Positions 37,129-45,977 of a DNA stretch of 64,000 bases are shown here, one piece after another. The stretch is from Mycolicibacterium setense (GTDB lineage Bacteria; Actinomycetota; Actinomycetes; Mycobacteriales; Mycobacteriaceae). Position numbers and translations under genes: made by a program. Below the pieces are notes generated by a model that searched no databases, was not told where the DNA came from, and was given only the letters and a program-made list of their open reading frames with translations. Positions within the stretch are counted from its first letter, which is position 1. Every line of letters starts with the position of its first letter. The DNA lies in contig NZ_JTJW01000006.1 in the NCBI RefSeq assembly GCF_000805385.1, forward strand, positions 310,001-374,000. The letters run 5' to 3'.

Positions 37129-37467
37129 TCAGCTGGCGCAGCCGATGGGTGCCGGCCCCTCGCCGTTCTGCGCGGCCTCACATGCTTCCCGGAACCAGGC
37201 TCCGCCGGCGTCCCCGGTCGCGTACCCGCCCCCGGCTTCGCCGCGCACATACCCGCCCCCGGCCGCGTCGCGCGAGTATGCGCCGCCGGCCTCGCCGGTC
37301 GCGAACCCGCCACCTGCGCTGTCGTTTGCATAGCCGCCGCCACCGGGATCGCCCGGCGCAGCGAATGCGACTCCCGCCGGAACGCACAGTCCGGCGAATG
37401 CCAGCGAACCTGCCGCGGCGACTCCACCGAGCACCAACTTCAGCCGCGTCGCCTTGTGCACCATCAT
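37129..37467 (-). CDS. Small secreted Gly-rich protein with six 9-residue repeats
   Basis: The 112-residue product has a Sec signal peptide (LKLVLGGVAAAGSLAFAGLC, cleavage probably after AFA at residues 34-36). Residues 43-96 are six consecutive 9-residue units of the form GG(G/A)(Y/F/W)xx(G/D)xA, for example GGGYATGDA and GGAYSRDAA. The tail has a second Cys (PIGCAS) besides that in FREAC, allowing one disulfide. The regular aromatic/Gly spacing suggests a structural or surface polymer-like protein. No family was recognised. AGAGGA precedes the ATG pair; the first ATG (37467) was used. A CRP-like palindrome lies upstream at 37544-37559. Confidence 0.7.
   Translation of the reverse strand: MMVHKATRLKLVLGGVAAAGSLAFAGLCVPAGVAFAAPGDPGGGGYANDSAGGGFATGEAGGAYSRDAAGGGYVRGEAGGGYATGDAGGAWFREACEAAQNGEGPAPIGCAS
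37180..37341 (-). repeat. 27-bp period tandem repeat encoding GG(G/A)(Y/F/W) units
   Basis: Six units of 27 bp code for the 9-residue repeats of the secreted protein. The DNA units have diverged, but the Gly-Gly and aromatic positions are kept, which suggests selection on the protein. Confidence 0.75.
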
Positions 37468-37537
37468 TGCCGGTCCTCTGGTTGTGGCCCGCTGGTCGAT
37501 GCCAGGCCGGTAAGCGCGCGGATAGCGCTTGCCCACA

Positions 37538-37559
37538 ATTTTACGTGACCCAGATCACA
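37538..37559 (-). promoter_or_regulatory. CRP-like palindrome with adjacent -10
   Basis: On the minus strand TGTGATCTGGGTCACG (37559-37544) fits the CRP/FNR consensus TGTGA-N6-TCACA with one mismatch. TAAAAT (37543-37538) follows directly as a possible -10. With the start site expected near 37531 the palindrome would be centred about 20 bases upstream, a position that favours repression of this promoter. Confidence 0.5.
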
Positions 37560-37602
37560 ATGGCCATTGGGCGGGCAAACACGCTGCAGGACGCAGCGGC
37601 GG

Positions 37603-37878
37603 TCAGTGCGGGTGGCCGAAGTCCGGTGGCGGGGTCGCGCTGACCGGCGGCGTGGCCTTCGGCGTCTGGGGCGTTGTCGGCGGCGTCGTCGGGGCTTGAG
37701 TGTCACCGGCCGGGACTTCGGGCTCACCCGTGATCGTCTCGCCGATCGTCATCCGCGGGATCGTGACGTCCTCTTCGATGTTCGGCATGGGTTTCCCCGA
37801 GTCGCAGGACACGACCACCGCCAACACGATGGCCGCTCCGCAGGTGGCCGCCACTTGCTGTAGGTATCGAGTCGACAC
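37603..37878 (-). CDS. Small Pro/Thr-rich lipoprotein
   Basis: The 91-residue product starts at a GTG (MSTRYLQQVAATCGAAIVLA) with an excellent AGGAGGTGA upstream. A lipobox (VVSC) at about residue 26 predicts lipid anchoring. The mature part has a short acidic segment (NIEEDVTIPRMTIGETITGE) and then a Pro/Thr-rich disordered tail (PTTPPTTPQTPKATPPVSAT). No domain is recognisable. It may be a cell-wall spacer or an antigen-like lipoprotein. A longer frame from 37905 lacks a ribosome site and puts acidic residues before the signal. Confidence 0.7.
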   Translation of the reverse strand: MSTRYLQQVAATCGAAIVLAVVVSCDSGKPMPNIEEDVTIPRMTIGETITGEPEVPAGDTQAPTTPPTTPQTPKATPPVSATPPPDFGHPH

Positions 37879-37986
37879 TTCGTCACCTCCTCGATTTGAA
37901 TCCAAGGCTTGACCAAGTCGACTGTAGAACGCCGGCGCACGGCCCTGGCGTCATTACGTGAATCGGACCACCACGTCGGAGGCTCC

Positions 37987-38598
37987 TTACGCACCCAGCC
38001 GCGCGGCAACGGCCACCACACGACGGGCCAGGTGATCCAGCGCGTCGTAGGTGGCATCGTCGAATTCGCCGATGTTGTCGTGGTTGGCGATCAGGCTCGC
38101 GCCATACGGGTTGCCGTCGACGAACTTGAGTGGATCGGTATAGCCCGGCGGCACGATGATCCCGCCCCAGTGCATCAGGGTGACGTACAGCGTCAGCAGC
38201 GTGGTCTCGTGTCCGCCATGTGGGGTATTGGTCGAGGTGAACCCGGCATAGACCTTGTCGGCGAGCTTGCCCTGTGACCACAAGCCGCCGAGCGAATCCA
38301 GAAAGCCTCGCAATTGCGAAGCGACAGAACCGAACCGGGTGGGCGAGCCGAAGATCACCGCGTCGGCCCACACGATGTCGTCACCGGTGGCGCTCGGTTG
38401 GTCCTTGGTGGCTTGGTAATTGGCGGTCCAGGCCGGATTGTGGGCGAACGACTCAGGGTCGGCGGTCTCGGCGACAGGCCGCAACCGCACCTCGGCGCCC
38501 GCCGCCTCGGCCGTGGCGGTGACGCGCCGGGCCATGGTGGTGCCGTGGCCGGTCGCGGAGTAGTAGACGACGGCGACCTTGGGTGCAGGGTTGGTCAT
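37987..38598 (-). CDS. wrbA: NAD(P)H:quinone oxidoreductase, WrbA type
   Basis: The 203-residue flavodoxin-like protein starts KVAVVYYSATGHGTTMARRV (FMN phosphate loop) and has the WrbA signatures GDDIVWADAVIFGSPTRFGS, AGFTSTNTPHGGHETTLLTL and LMHWGGIIVPPGYTDP. It performs two-electron reduction of quinones with NAD(P)H, avoiding semiquinone radicals. The ATG overlaps the stop of the FAD oxidoreductase gene by 4 bases (ATGA), so both are made from one message. Confidence 0.93.
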   Translation of the reverse strand: MTNPAPKVAVVYYSATGHGTTMARRVTATAEAAGAEVRLRPVAETADPESFAHNPAWTANYQATKDQPSATGDDIVWADAVIFGSPTRFGSVASQLRGFLDSLGGLWSQGKLADKVYAGFTSTNTPHGGHETTLLTLYVTLMHWGGIIVPPGYTDPLKFVDGNPYGASLIANHDNIGEFDDATYDALDHLARRVVAVAARLGA

Positions 38599-40031
38599 GG
38601 CGCCAGCTTAGGCACGTCCGTGATGCCGAACTCGCGTTTCAGCACGGTGCGGGCCGCATAGAACCCGGCCATCCCGTGCACACCGCCGCCGGGAGGCGTG
38701 GCCGACGAACACAGGTAGGCCTTGGGAATCGGTGTGGTCCATGGGTTGAACCGCGGAGTCGGCCCCAGCAGCGCGCTGGCCATGTTGTTCCCGCCGACAC
38801 CGATATCGCCGCCGACCAGGTTGGCGTTGTGCTCGTCCATCCGCGACGCGGGCACACTGCGTACCCCGACCACCAGATCGCGGAAGCCCGGAGCGAACCG
38901 TTCGAAGATCGCGGTCACGGTTTCGGCCAGGTCCAGCGTGGAGTTGTTGGGCACATGAACGTAGGTCCACAGCGGGCGGCGGCCGGCGTCGTCGATGCGG
39001 GACGGGTCGGCGACGTGGGGGAGTGCGGCCAACACCATGGGCCACTCGGCATGGCGCCCCGCCGCGACTTCGGACTCGGCCAGCGCCATCTGTGCCCGGC
39101 TGCCACCCAGGTGCAGCGTCGGCGCCTGAGCCAGACGTGGGTCATGCCAAGGAATCTCGCCGTTCAGCACGAAATCGACCTTCGCGACCCCCGGCCCGTA
39201 GGAGTAACGGCTCAATGCCCGCGCATAGCGCGACGGCAGGGCCTTGCCGTAGATCGACAGCAGGGCGGTGGGTGCCGTGTCGTAGATGACCACGCCGCCC
39301 GGCGGCTCGATGACTTCCTGTCCGACGATCAGCTCACCCCCATGTGCGGTGAGATCGGCGAGCAACGCGTCGGGGATGGCCTGGGAGCCGCCGATCGGAA
39401 TAGGCCATCCAACTGCATGTCCCAGAGTCGCCAGCATCAAGCCGGCGCCTCCCGAAACCAAGGACGGCATGGTTGAGATCGTGTGTGCGGCAACACCACT
39501 GAACAGTGCCCGGGCATCCTCACCCCTGAGCGACCGCCACAGCGGGGTGCCCTGGGCCAGGAGCCGGGGTGCGACGCGCGCCGCCGCGCCCAGCGACGGG
39601 GGTATCGACCGTTTGTCGCCGAGGATGAGGCCCACCACGCCATCACAGTCGTCGGCCAGCGGGCCCAGCAGCCGACGCCAGGAATCTCCGGAGTCCAATT
39701 CGGCACAGGTGCGCTCGATGTCGCGGTAGCCGATCGCCGCGGACCGGTTCGGCAACGGACTCGCGTAGGAGATCTCGGGAACGGCCAGGCGCACCCCGCG
39801 CGCGGTCAGGTCGTAGGCGGCGAAGAACGGCGACGCCAACGCCAGTGGGTGCACCGCCGAACAGATGTCGTGGCTGACACCGGGGAATTCCGGGTCGGGC
39901 AGCGTACGGGCACCGCCGCCCGGCGTCGGCTGCGCCTCGATCACGCGTACCGACAGCCCGGCCCGGGCGCAGATGACAGCGGCGGACAGCCCGTTGGGGC
40001 CGCTGCCGACGACGGTGAGGTCCACGCCCAT
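38595..40031 (-). CDS. FAD-dependent oxidoreductase, phytoene-desaturase type (Rv2997-like)
   Basis: The 478-residue protein begins MGVDLTVVGSGPNGLSAAVI with the GxGxxG FAD-binding loop, followed by VRVIEAQPTPGGGARTL. It ends with the CrtI-like C-terminal FAD segment TPPGGGVHGMAGFYAARTVL. Family members desaturate or isomerise carotenoids, retinol-like or other polyprenoid substrates, but many mycobacterial members are of unknown function. It is translationally coupled to wrbA downstream. The start is ATG 40031; an ATG at 40073 would add 14 residues and lie 12 bases from the divergent serA start. The frame stays open on into serA, but that part is not coding. Confidence 0.85.
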   Translation of the reverse strand: MGVDLTVVGSGPNGLSAAVICARAGLSVRVIEAQPTPGGGARTLPDPEFPGVSHDICSAVHPLALASPFFAAYDLTARGVRLAVPEISYASPLPNRSAAIGYRDIERTCAELDSGDSWRRLLGPLADDCDGVVGLILGDKRSIPPSLGAAARVAPRLLAQGTPLWRSLRGEDARALFSGVAAHTISTMPSLVSGGAGLMLATLGHAVGWPIPIGGSQAIPDALLADLTAHGGELIVGQEVIEPPGGVVIYDTAPTALLSIYGKALPSRYARALSRYSYGPGVAKVDFVLNGEIPWHDPRLAQAPTLHLGGSRAQMALAESEVAAGRHAEWPMVLAALPHVADPSRIDDAGRRPLWTYVHVPNNSTLDLAETVTAIFERFAPGFRDLVVGVRSVPASRMDEHNANLVGGDIGVGGNNMASALLGPTPRFNPWTTPIPKAYLCSSATPPGGGVHGMAGFYAARTVLKREFGITDVPKLAP

Positions 40032-40073
40032 CAGTACACCGCACGCGGTTCGGCTGTGGTAGGGCCCACACAT

Positions 40074-40079
40074 TAGGCT
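40074..40079 (+). promoter_or_regulatory. -10 element of a leaderless serA transcript
   Basis: TAGGCT ends 6 bases before the GTG at 40086. No untranslated leader is left between this promoter and serA-leuB, so any attenuation like that of ilvB is excluded there. Confidence 0.55.
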
Positions 40080-40085
40080 GTCCGC

Positions 40086-41672
40086 GTGAGTCTTCCCGTT
40101 GTTTTGATTGCCGACAAGCTCGCGGAATCGACCGTCGCCGCGCTCGGTGACCAGGTAGAGGTCAGGTGGGTCGACGGTCCGGACCGCGAGAAGCTGCTCG
40201 CCGCCGTGCCGGAAGCCGATGCGCTGCTGGTGCGTTCCGCCACCACGGTGGACGCCGAGGTCATCGCCGCGGCCCCCAAGCTCAAGATCGTCGCCCGCGC
40301 GGGTGTCGGCCTGGACAACGTCGATGTCGACGCCGCGACCGCCCGCGGCGTGCTCGTGGTCAACGCGCCCACCTCCAACATCCACAGCGCCGCCGAGCAC
40401 GCCCTGGCCCTGCTGCTGTCCACGGCCAGGCAGATCCCCGCCGCCGACGCGACGCTGCGCGATCACACCTGGAAGCGGTCGTCGTTCTCCGGTGTCGAAA
40501 TCTTCGACAAGACGGTCGGCGTCGTGGGCCTGGGCCGCATCGGCCAGCTGGTCGCTCAGCGCCTGGCCGCCTTCGGCGCGCACATCGTCGCGTACGACCC
40601 CTACGTCTCGCAGGCCCGCGCCGCCCAGCTCGGTATCGAGTTGCTGCCGCTGGACGAGCTGCTCGGCCGCGCCGACTTCATCTCGGTGCACCTGCCCAAG
40701 ACCAAGGAGACCGCCGGCCTGCTCGGCAAGGAGAACCTGGCCAAGACCAAGCCGGGCGTCATCATCGTCAACGCCGCCCGCGGTGGCCTGATCGATGAGC
40801 AGGCCCTGGCCGACGCGATCACCAGCGGCCACGTGCGCGCTGCCGGCCTGGACGTCTTCTCCACCGAACCGTGCACCGACAGCCCGCTGTTCGAGCTGCC
40901 GCAGGTCGTCGTGACCCCGCACCTGGGCGCCTCGACCGCCGAGGCGCAGGACCGGGCCGGTACCGATGTGGCCGCCAGCGTGAAGCTCGCGCTGGCCGGC
41001 GAATTCGTACCGGACGCCGTGAACGTCGGCGGCGGAGCCGTCGGCGAAGAGGTGGCTCCCTGGCTGGACCTCGTGCGCAAGCTCGGGCTGCTGGCCGGCG
41101 CCCTGTCCGATGCGGCTCCCGTGTCGCTGTCGGTGCAGGCGCGCGGCGAGCTGGCTTCCGAAGACGTCGAGATCCTGCGCCTGTCGGCACTCCGTGGGCT
41201 GTTCTCCGCGGTGGTCGACGAGCAGGTGACATTCGTCAACGCGCCGACGCTGGCCGCCGACCGTGGAGTGGCCTCCGAGATCAGCACCGCCACCGAGAGC
41301 CCGAACCACCGCAGCGTGGTCGATGTGCGCGTCGTGCACGCCGACGGCAGCTCGCTGAACGTCGCGGGCACCCTGTCCGGGCCGCAACTGGTCGAAAAGA
41401 TCGTCCAGATCAACGGACGCAACTTCGACCTGCGGGCCGAGGGCTACAACCTGATCGTCCACTACAACGATCAGCCGGGCGCGCTCGGCAAGATCGGCAC
41501 CCTGCTCGGCGGGGCGAACGTCAACATCCTGGCCGCGCAGCTCAGCCAGGACGTCGACGGCGACAGCGCCATCGTCATGCTGCGCCTGGACACCGATGTG
41601 CCCGAGGACGTGCGTGCCGCGATCGCCGCCGCGGTCGACGCCACGACGCTGGAAGTGGTCGACCTGTCATGA
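40086..41672 (+). CDS. serA: D-3-phosphoglycerate dehydrogenase
   Basis: The 528-residue type I enzyme has the catalytic domain with the NAD loop [40 protein letters not shown], and the His of [18 protein letters not shown]. Next come the intervening ASB domain of long mycobacterial-type enzymes (about residues 320-450) and a C-terminal ACT domain ([20 protein letters not shown]) that binds serine for feedback inhibition. It starts serine synthesis from 3-phosphoglycerate. The GTG start is leaderless-type. Its last four bases overlap the start of leuB, linking serine and leucine synthesis in one transcript. Confidence 0.97.
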   Translation: MSLPVVLIADKLAESTVAALGDQVEVRWVDGPDREKLLAAVPEADALLVRSATTVDAEVIAAAPKLKIVARAGVGLDNVDVDAATARGVLVVNAPTSNIHSAAEHALALLLSTARQIPAADATLRDHTWKRSSFSGVEIFDKTVGVVGLGRIGQLVAQRLAAFGAHIVAYDPYVSQARAAQLGIELLPLDELLGRADFISVHLPKTKETAGLLGKENLAKTKPGVIIVNAARGGLIDEQALADAITSGHVRAAGLDVFSTEPCTDSPLFELPQVVVTPHLGASTAEAQDRAGTDVAASVKLALAGEFVPDAVNVGGGAVGEEVAPWLDLVRKLGLLAGALSDAAPVSLSVQARGELASEDVEILRLSALRGLFSAVVDEQVTFVNAPTLAADRGVASEISTATESPNHRSVVDVRVVHADGSSLNVAGTLSGPQLVEKIVQINGRNFDLRAEGYNLIVHYNDQPGALGKIGTLLGGANVNILAAQLSQDVDGDSAIVMLRLDTDVPEDVRAAIAAAVDATTLEVVDLS

Positions 41673-42682
41673 AACTCGCTGTAATCGCCGGTGACGGCAT
41701 CGGGCCCGAGGTCATCGCCGAGGCGCTCAAGGTGCTCGACGCGGTCCTGCCCGGTGTGGACCGCACCGAATACGACCTGGGCGCGCGGCGCTACCACGCG
41801 ACCGGAGAGACTCTGCCCGAGGGCTTCGTCGACGAGCTCAAGGGCTACGACGCAATCCTGTTGGGCGCCATCGGTGATCCCTCTGTACCCAGCGGGGTGC
41901 TCGAGCGCGGACTGCTGCTGAACATGCGGTTTGCCTTGGACCACCACGTGAACCTGCGACCGTCGAGGTTGTTCGCCGGGGTGTCCAGCCCGCTGGCCGG
42001 CAACCCGGAGATCGACTTCGTGGTGGTGCGCGAGGGCACCGAAGGTCCGTACACCGGAACCGGTGGCGCCATCCGGGTGGACACCCCGCACGAGGTCGCC
42101 ACCGAGGTGTCCACCAACACGCGCTTCGGTGTCGAGCGTGTGGTGCGCTACGCCTTTGAGTTGGCGCAGCGAAGGCCTCGTCATCACCTCACCCTGGTGC
42201 ACAAGAACAACGTGCTGGCGTTTGCCGGCTCGCTGTGGAAGCGCACCGTCGATGAGATCGGTGTGGAATACCCGGACGTCGAGACGGCTTACCAGCACAT
42301 CGATGCGGCGACCATCCACATGGTCACCGATCCCGGCCGGTTCGACGTGATCGTCACCGACAACCTGTTCGGCGACATCATCACCGACTTGGCGGCTGCG
42401 GTGTCCGGCGGTATCGGCTTGGCCGCATCGGGAAATATCGATGCGACGGGCACCAACCCGTCGATGTTCGAGCCGGTACACGGCAGCGCCCCCGACATCG
42501 CCGGGCAGGGTCTGGCCGACCCGACCGCCGCGGTGATGAGCGTGGCGCTGCTGCTGACCCACCTCGGGGAAACCGACGCCGCGGCGCGGGTCGACAAGGC
42601 TGTCGGTGAGCACCTGGCCACCCGGGGTGACACGAAGCTCTCGACCAGCGAGGTCGGCGAGCGGATCTTGTCTCTGCTGTAA
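41669..42682 (+). CDS. leuB: 3-isopropylmalate dehydrogenase
   Basis: The 337-residue beta-decarboxylating dehydrogenase has [20 protein letters not shown], the substrate Arg region [20 protein letters not shown], and the metal/NAD site [20 protein letters not shown] ending in [15 protein letters not shown]. It oxidises and decarboxylates 3-isopropylmalate to 2-ketoisocaproate, the third step of leucine synthesis; leuC and leuD lie 7 kb downstream. The ATG overlaps the serA stop (ATGA). A perfect 19-bp hairpin follows 10 bases after the stop. Confidence 0.97.
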   Translation: MKLAVIAGDGIGPEVIAEALKVLDAVLPGVDRTEYDLGARRYHATGETLPEGFVDELKGYDAILLGAIGDPSVPSGVLERGLLLNMRFALDHHVNLRPSRLFAGVSSPLAGNPEIDFVVVREGTEGPYTGTGGAIRVDTPHEVATEVSTNTRFGVERVVRYAFELAQRRPRHHLTLVHKNNVLAFAGSLWKRTVDEIGVEYPDVETAYQHIDAATIHMVTDPGRFDVIVTDNLFGDIITDLAAAVSGGIGLAASGNIDATGTNPSMFEPVHGSAPDIAGQGLADPTAAVMSVALLLTHLGETDAAARVDKAVGEHLATRGDTKLSTSEVGERILSLL

Positions 42683-42692
42683 TTCTTTGCGC

Positions 42693-42748
42693 CGAGCGTG
42701 CGCTGAGAGCGGGATTTTCGACATTTCGGCGCTCTCAGCGCACGCTCG
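42693..42748. terminator. Long perfect hairpin after serA-leuB
   Basis: CGAGCGTGCGCTGAGAGCG (42693-42711) is repeated as its exact reverse complement at 42730-42748, with an 18-base loop containing TTTT. This 19-bp stem is the longest perfect inverted repeat in the window. It lies between two genes on the same strand, where it should stop leuB transcription. Confidence 0.85.
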
Positions 42749-42787
42749 ATGTGGGCGCGATGAGTCTGCCGACGCCGCCGGGTCTGT

Positions 42788-43405
42788 ATGGGCATGGGAC
42801 TCATCGAGATCGAAATATTCGCAACGCTAGATCTCGTCGCGCAGGCGCCCGGCGGCCCCGACGAAGATCCGATCGGATTCTCCTTCGGCGGCTGGCAGGC
42901 ACCGCTGATCGACGAGGTGTCCGGCGCACAGGTCGGCTCCGCGTACGAGGGCACCGACGCGCTCCTGCTCGGCCGGCGAACCTATGACATCTTCGCCGCC
43001 TACTGGCCGCAGCAGGACGACGAATTCGGCACGTTGTTCAACAGCATCCCGAAATACGTGGCCTCGCGCGGAAATCCCGATCTCTCATGGGCCGGCGCTA
43101 CACAAGTGGGGCCCGATCTGGCCGGGGCCGTACGCGAGATCCGGGACAGGCATGAGCGCGTGAAGGTGGTCGGAAGCCTGAACTTCGTCCAGACGCTCCT
43201 GCGGGAGAAACTGTTCGACCGACTCGACCTCTGGATACACCCGATCATGCTGGGCGCCGGCAAGAAAGTGTTCGACGGTGGCGCGGTGCCCACCAACGTC
43301 ACACTGCTGCAACCGCCGGTGGCCAGTCCGAACGGCATCGTGTACCTGCGCTACGGCCTCGCCGACGGCACACCCGCGACGGGGGATATGAGCGAGGTGC
43401 AGTAG
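42788..43405 (+). CDS. Dihydrofolate reductase/RibD C-terminal-like protein
   Basis: The 205-residue protein has the RibD_C/DHFR-like fold pattern: ALLLGRRTYDIFAAYWPQQD, NSIPKYVASRG, RHERVKVVGSLNFVQTLLRE and LDLWIHPIMLGAGKKVFDGG. Members use NADPH to reduce a range of substrates, and true folate activity is unlikely for this subgroup. The start could be ATG 42788 or ATG 42794 (MGLIEIEIFATLD); no ribosome site is visible before either. It follows the 19-bp hairpin and is convergent with the MFS gene. Confidence 0.8.
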   Translation: MGMGLIEIEIFATLDLVAQAPGGPDEDPIGFSFGGWQAPLIDEVSGAQVGSAYEGTDALLLGRRTYDIFAAYWPQQDDEFGTLFNSIPKYVASRGNPDLSWAGATQVGPDLAGAVREIRDRHERVKVVGSLNFVQTLLREKLFDRLDLWIHPIMLGAGKKVFDGGAVPTNVTLLQPPVASPNGIVYLRYGLADGTPATGDMSEVQ

Positions 43406-43468
43406 ACCGCCTGGTCCTGTTCGCGCAAGCGCTCACGCGGCTAGTTCTGTTCGCGCACCGGATCGGGA

Positions 43469-44659
43469 CTATTGATCTTCGCGCACCGCATCGGCTGGAA
43501 CCAGGGGCACCGCCAGCAGCGGCAACAACGCACACACCGCGAAAGCCACCGGATAGCCGGCCACCCCGATCAGAGCGCCGAACAACGGTGCCGCACTGGC
43601 GGTCGCCATATGCTGTGCGGTGTTCTGCGTGCCCAGCGCACGCCCGCTCCAGAACGGGCCGGCGATCTCGGCGATGGCCGTGAAGGCCAAACCGTTGTCG
43701 GACACGGTGATCACCGAAGCGATCACGATCAGCGCGACACTGATCGGAGACCCCAGCCAGTCGGTGAGCGCCAGCAGCGCCATCGTGGCTGCCGCCGCCA
43801 ATGCGATGGTCCGGATGGGCCGCAACCGTTGACCTACGACATCGGACCACCTTCCGGCGGCGATTCGCCCTGCCGCACCCAGTAACTGGGCCACCGTCAC
43901 GAGCGTGCCCGCCGAGGCGGCCGACCAGCCTCTGTCGCTCATCAACCACACCAGGGTGAACGTCCACACCATGCCCTGCGGGACCACCAGCAGCACCGAC
44001 ACGGCGTGAATGCGCCACAACACGTTTGAGCCGCGGTACGGGTTGGCCAGGTGTTCGGCCGGTGCCTCGTGGCGGGGGAGTCGTGGCGGATCCAGCACGC
44101 CCACGGCACAGATGACGGCTGACAGCACGCACGCCGCCGCCGGGAACAGGAGCGCCGTCGCGGTGCCGTGGCTCTCGGCCAGGCGCGGAATCACCAAGGC
44201 GCCCAAGCCGACACCCAAAGGCGTTGCCGTCTGCCGGATTCCCATCGCCAGCCCGCGCTGTTCGGGCGGGAACCAGCCCACCACAACGCGCCCGCTCGCC
44301 GAATTGCTGCTGGCCGCAGCCATTCCGCCCAGCAGCAGGAAGATTCCGACGGCGACCAGGGAATGCGCTGCCGCCGCGCCGAACGCCGCGGCGGCGGTCA
44401 GCGCCGAGCCCACCGTCAGCACGATCCGTTCACCGACGCGGTCGACGACGTAGCCCCAGGCGATCAGGGTGATCACGAGCCCGAAGCTCGGCATCGACGA
44501 CAGCAGACCGGCCTTGGCCAGATCCAGGCCGAGTTCGGCGTGCAGGGTGGGGATGAGGAACGCCGCGCCGTTGATGAAGACGTTGGCACATGTGGTCGCG
44601 GTCAACGCGATCGCCAACATCGACCAACGGCGCAACGTGCTGATCGACGAAACCGGCAT
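43469..44659 (-). CDS. MFS transporter, 12-TM (Rv2994-like)
   Basis: The 396-residue membrane protein has about 12 hydrophobic segments and the MFS loop motif GYVVDRVGERIVLTVGSALT, plus PPEQRGLAMGIRQTATPLGV typical of the anion/cyanate and nitrate-sugar porter-like branch. The M. tuberculosis homologue lies near leuB in the same way. The substrate is unknown. It is divergent from the secreted lipase gene, and a palindrome lies in the 85-bp gap. Confidence 0.87.
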   Translation of the reverse strand: MPVSSISTLRRWSMLAIALTATTCANVFINGAAFLIPTLHAELGLDLAKAGLLSSMPSFGLVITLIAWGYVVDRVGERIVLTVGSALTAAAAFGAAAAHSLVAVGIFLLLGGMAAASSNSASGRVVVGWFPPEQRGLAMGIRQTATPLGVGLGALVIPRLAESHGTATALLFPAAACVLSAVICAVGVLDPPRLPRHEAPAEHLANPYRGSNVLWRIHAVSVLLVVPQGMVWTFTLVWLMSDRGWSAASAGTLVTVAQLLGAAGRIAAGRWSDVVGQRLRPIRTIALAAAATMALLALTDWLGSPISVALIVIASVITVSDNGLAFTAIAEIAGPFWSGRALGTQNTAQHMATASAAPLFGALIGVAGYPVAFAVCALLPLLAVPLVPADAVREDQ

Positions 44660-44687
44660 GTGAACATCGTTTCACGGATGTCCCATC

Positions 44688-44710
44688 ATATTGAATTGTG
44701 ATCTCAATAT
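44688..44710. promoter_or_regulatory. Palindrome between the divergent MFS and lipase genes
   Basis: ATATTGA (44688-44694) and TCAATAT (44704-44710) form perfect 7-bp arms 9 bp apart, AT-rich against a GC-rich background. It could be an operator shared by both genes; no regulator gene is adjacent. Confidence 0.5.
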
Positions 44711-44732
44711 ATGAGACGCAGACCCGCTCGCT

Positions 44733-44738
44733 TAGGCT
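44733..44738 (+). promoter_or_regulatory. -10 element of the lipase gene
   Basis: TAGGCT ends 6 bases before the GTG at 44745, which favours that GTG over the GTG at 44739 that touches the hexamer. Confidence 0.5.
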
Positions 44739-44744
44739 GTGACC

Positions 44745-45917
44745 GTGAAGTTGTGGTTTGCGGCAACCGTTTTGCTGATATGTGGACTTGTGACGGCACC
44801 GACATCGGCAGCTGCGCCGAACTGGTCGGGCCTGGATGCCCGTCACCACGACGCACCGATTCCGGCGGCCGGCACCCTGATCGAGGCGGTGCCGCTGGAT
44901 CCCGAATTGTCGGTGCCAGGTGCGGCGAGCGCCTACCGCATCCTGTATTCGACCGTCGATCAACATGATTCGCCTGCCCTCAGCACCGCAGCGGTATTGA
45001 TTCCACACGGTGAGGCGCCCGAAGGCGGCTGGCCGACCATCGCCTGGGCCCACGGCACCGTCGGACTCGGTGACGACTGCGCACCGTCGGCGCAGCCGCG
45101 CAGCGCAAGGGACGCGCAGTACCTCACGCATTGGCTCGACCAGGGCTACGCCGTCGTCGGCTCCGATTACGCCGGGCTGGGAACGCCGGGGCTGATGAGC
45201 TACCTCAACAGCGTGGCCACCGCCCACAGCGTCGTCGACTCGGTGATCGCGATGCACCACATGGAACTGCCGTTGTCGCCGAGATGGGCCATCGTCGGTC
45301 AGTCACAAGGTGGTGGGGCCGCGGTCAACAGCGCGCGCTGGGCCACCGAATTCAGCCGCGGCACCGGTCTGGACTACCGCGGCGTGGTGGCCACCGGCAC
45401 GCCGTTCAATGTCGAGAGCATCGTCAAACAGTCAGGGCCCGACATGGCGCTGCCGCCTAACCTGGGGCCCGCGGCCAACAGCTACACGGGCTACATCCTG
45501 GCCGGGTTCCGGGAGGCCCGCCCCGACATCGATGTCGACAGCGTGCTGACCCCGGCCGGGCTGGCCGCGGTCGACAAGGCCGAGACGCTGTGCAAACCGG
45601 AACTGGATCAACAGCTCACCGGCATGACGCCCACCGGGTTCTTCAGCGCCCCGCTGGCCACCCTGCCCGGCGCGGCCGAAGCTCTCGATGCCTACCTCGG
45701 CACGCCGACCAGCGGCTATGACCGGCCGATCTTCCTGGGTGTCGGGCTTCAGGATCGAGATGTCCCGCCGAACATGACGCTGCAGCTCGACGACCAGCTT
45801 CGGGCCAACGGCCAGGACGTCACCCTCAAGGTGTATCCCGACGAGGACCACTCCGGCACCGTGCTGGCGTCGCTTCCGGATTCCACGCCGTTTCTGGCAG
45901 CGGCGTTCGCGGGCTGA
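44745..45917 (+). CDS. Secreted lipase-family alpha/beta hydrolase
   Basis: The 390-residue protein starts with a signal peptide (MKLWFAATVLLICGLVTAPT, cleavage near SAAA). The mature enzyme resembles secretory lipases (PF03583 type): oxyanion region PTIAWAHGTVGLGDDCAP, nucleophile elbow VGQSQGGGAAVNSARW (GxSxG), an acid in LQDRDVPPNMTLQL and the catalytic His in YPDEDHSGTVLA. It probably hydrolyses acyl esters outside the cell. The leaderless-type promoter sets the GTG at 44745. The FAH-family gene 60 bases downstream has its own promoter. Confidence 0.85.
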   Translation: MKLWFAATVLLICGLVTAPTSAAAPNWSGLDARHHDAPIPAAGTLIEAVPLDPELSVPGAASAYRILYSTVDQHDSPALSTAAVLIPHGEAPEGGWPTIAWAHGTVGLGDDCAPSAQPRSARDAQYLTHWLDQGYAVVGSDYAGLGTPGLMSYLNSVATAHSVVDSVIAMHHMELPLSPRWAIVGQSQGGGAAVNSARWATEFSRGTGLDYRGVVATGTPFNVESIVKQSGPDMALPPNLGPAANSYTGYILAGFREARPDIDVDSVLTPAGLAAVDKAETLCKPELDQQLTGMTPTGFFSAPLATLPGAAEALDAYLGTPTSGYDRPIFLGVGLQDRDVPPNMTLQLDDQLRANGQDVTLKVYPDEDHSGTVLASLPDSTPFLAAAFAG

Positions 45918-45964
45918 CGAAACCGGACGGGAGGCGTCAGCGCTGGTGGTAGGAGGCTGCGCAC

Positions 45965-45970
45965 TACCCT
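45965..45970 (+). promoter_or_regulatory. -10 element of the FAH-family gene
   Basis: TACCCT ends 7 bases before the ATG at 45978, a leaderless layout for a probable FAH-gltX transcript. Confidence 0.45.
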
Positions 45971-45977
45971 GGTCAAA

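Noticed and set aside
40032..41462. Upstream extension of the FAD oxidoreductase frame across serA to a 955-residue protein.
   Set aside because: The added part is antisense to serA and lacks family features; the FAD-binding N-terminus begins at 40031 as in relatives.
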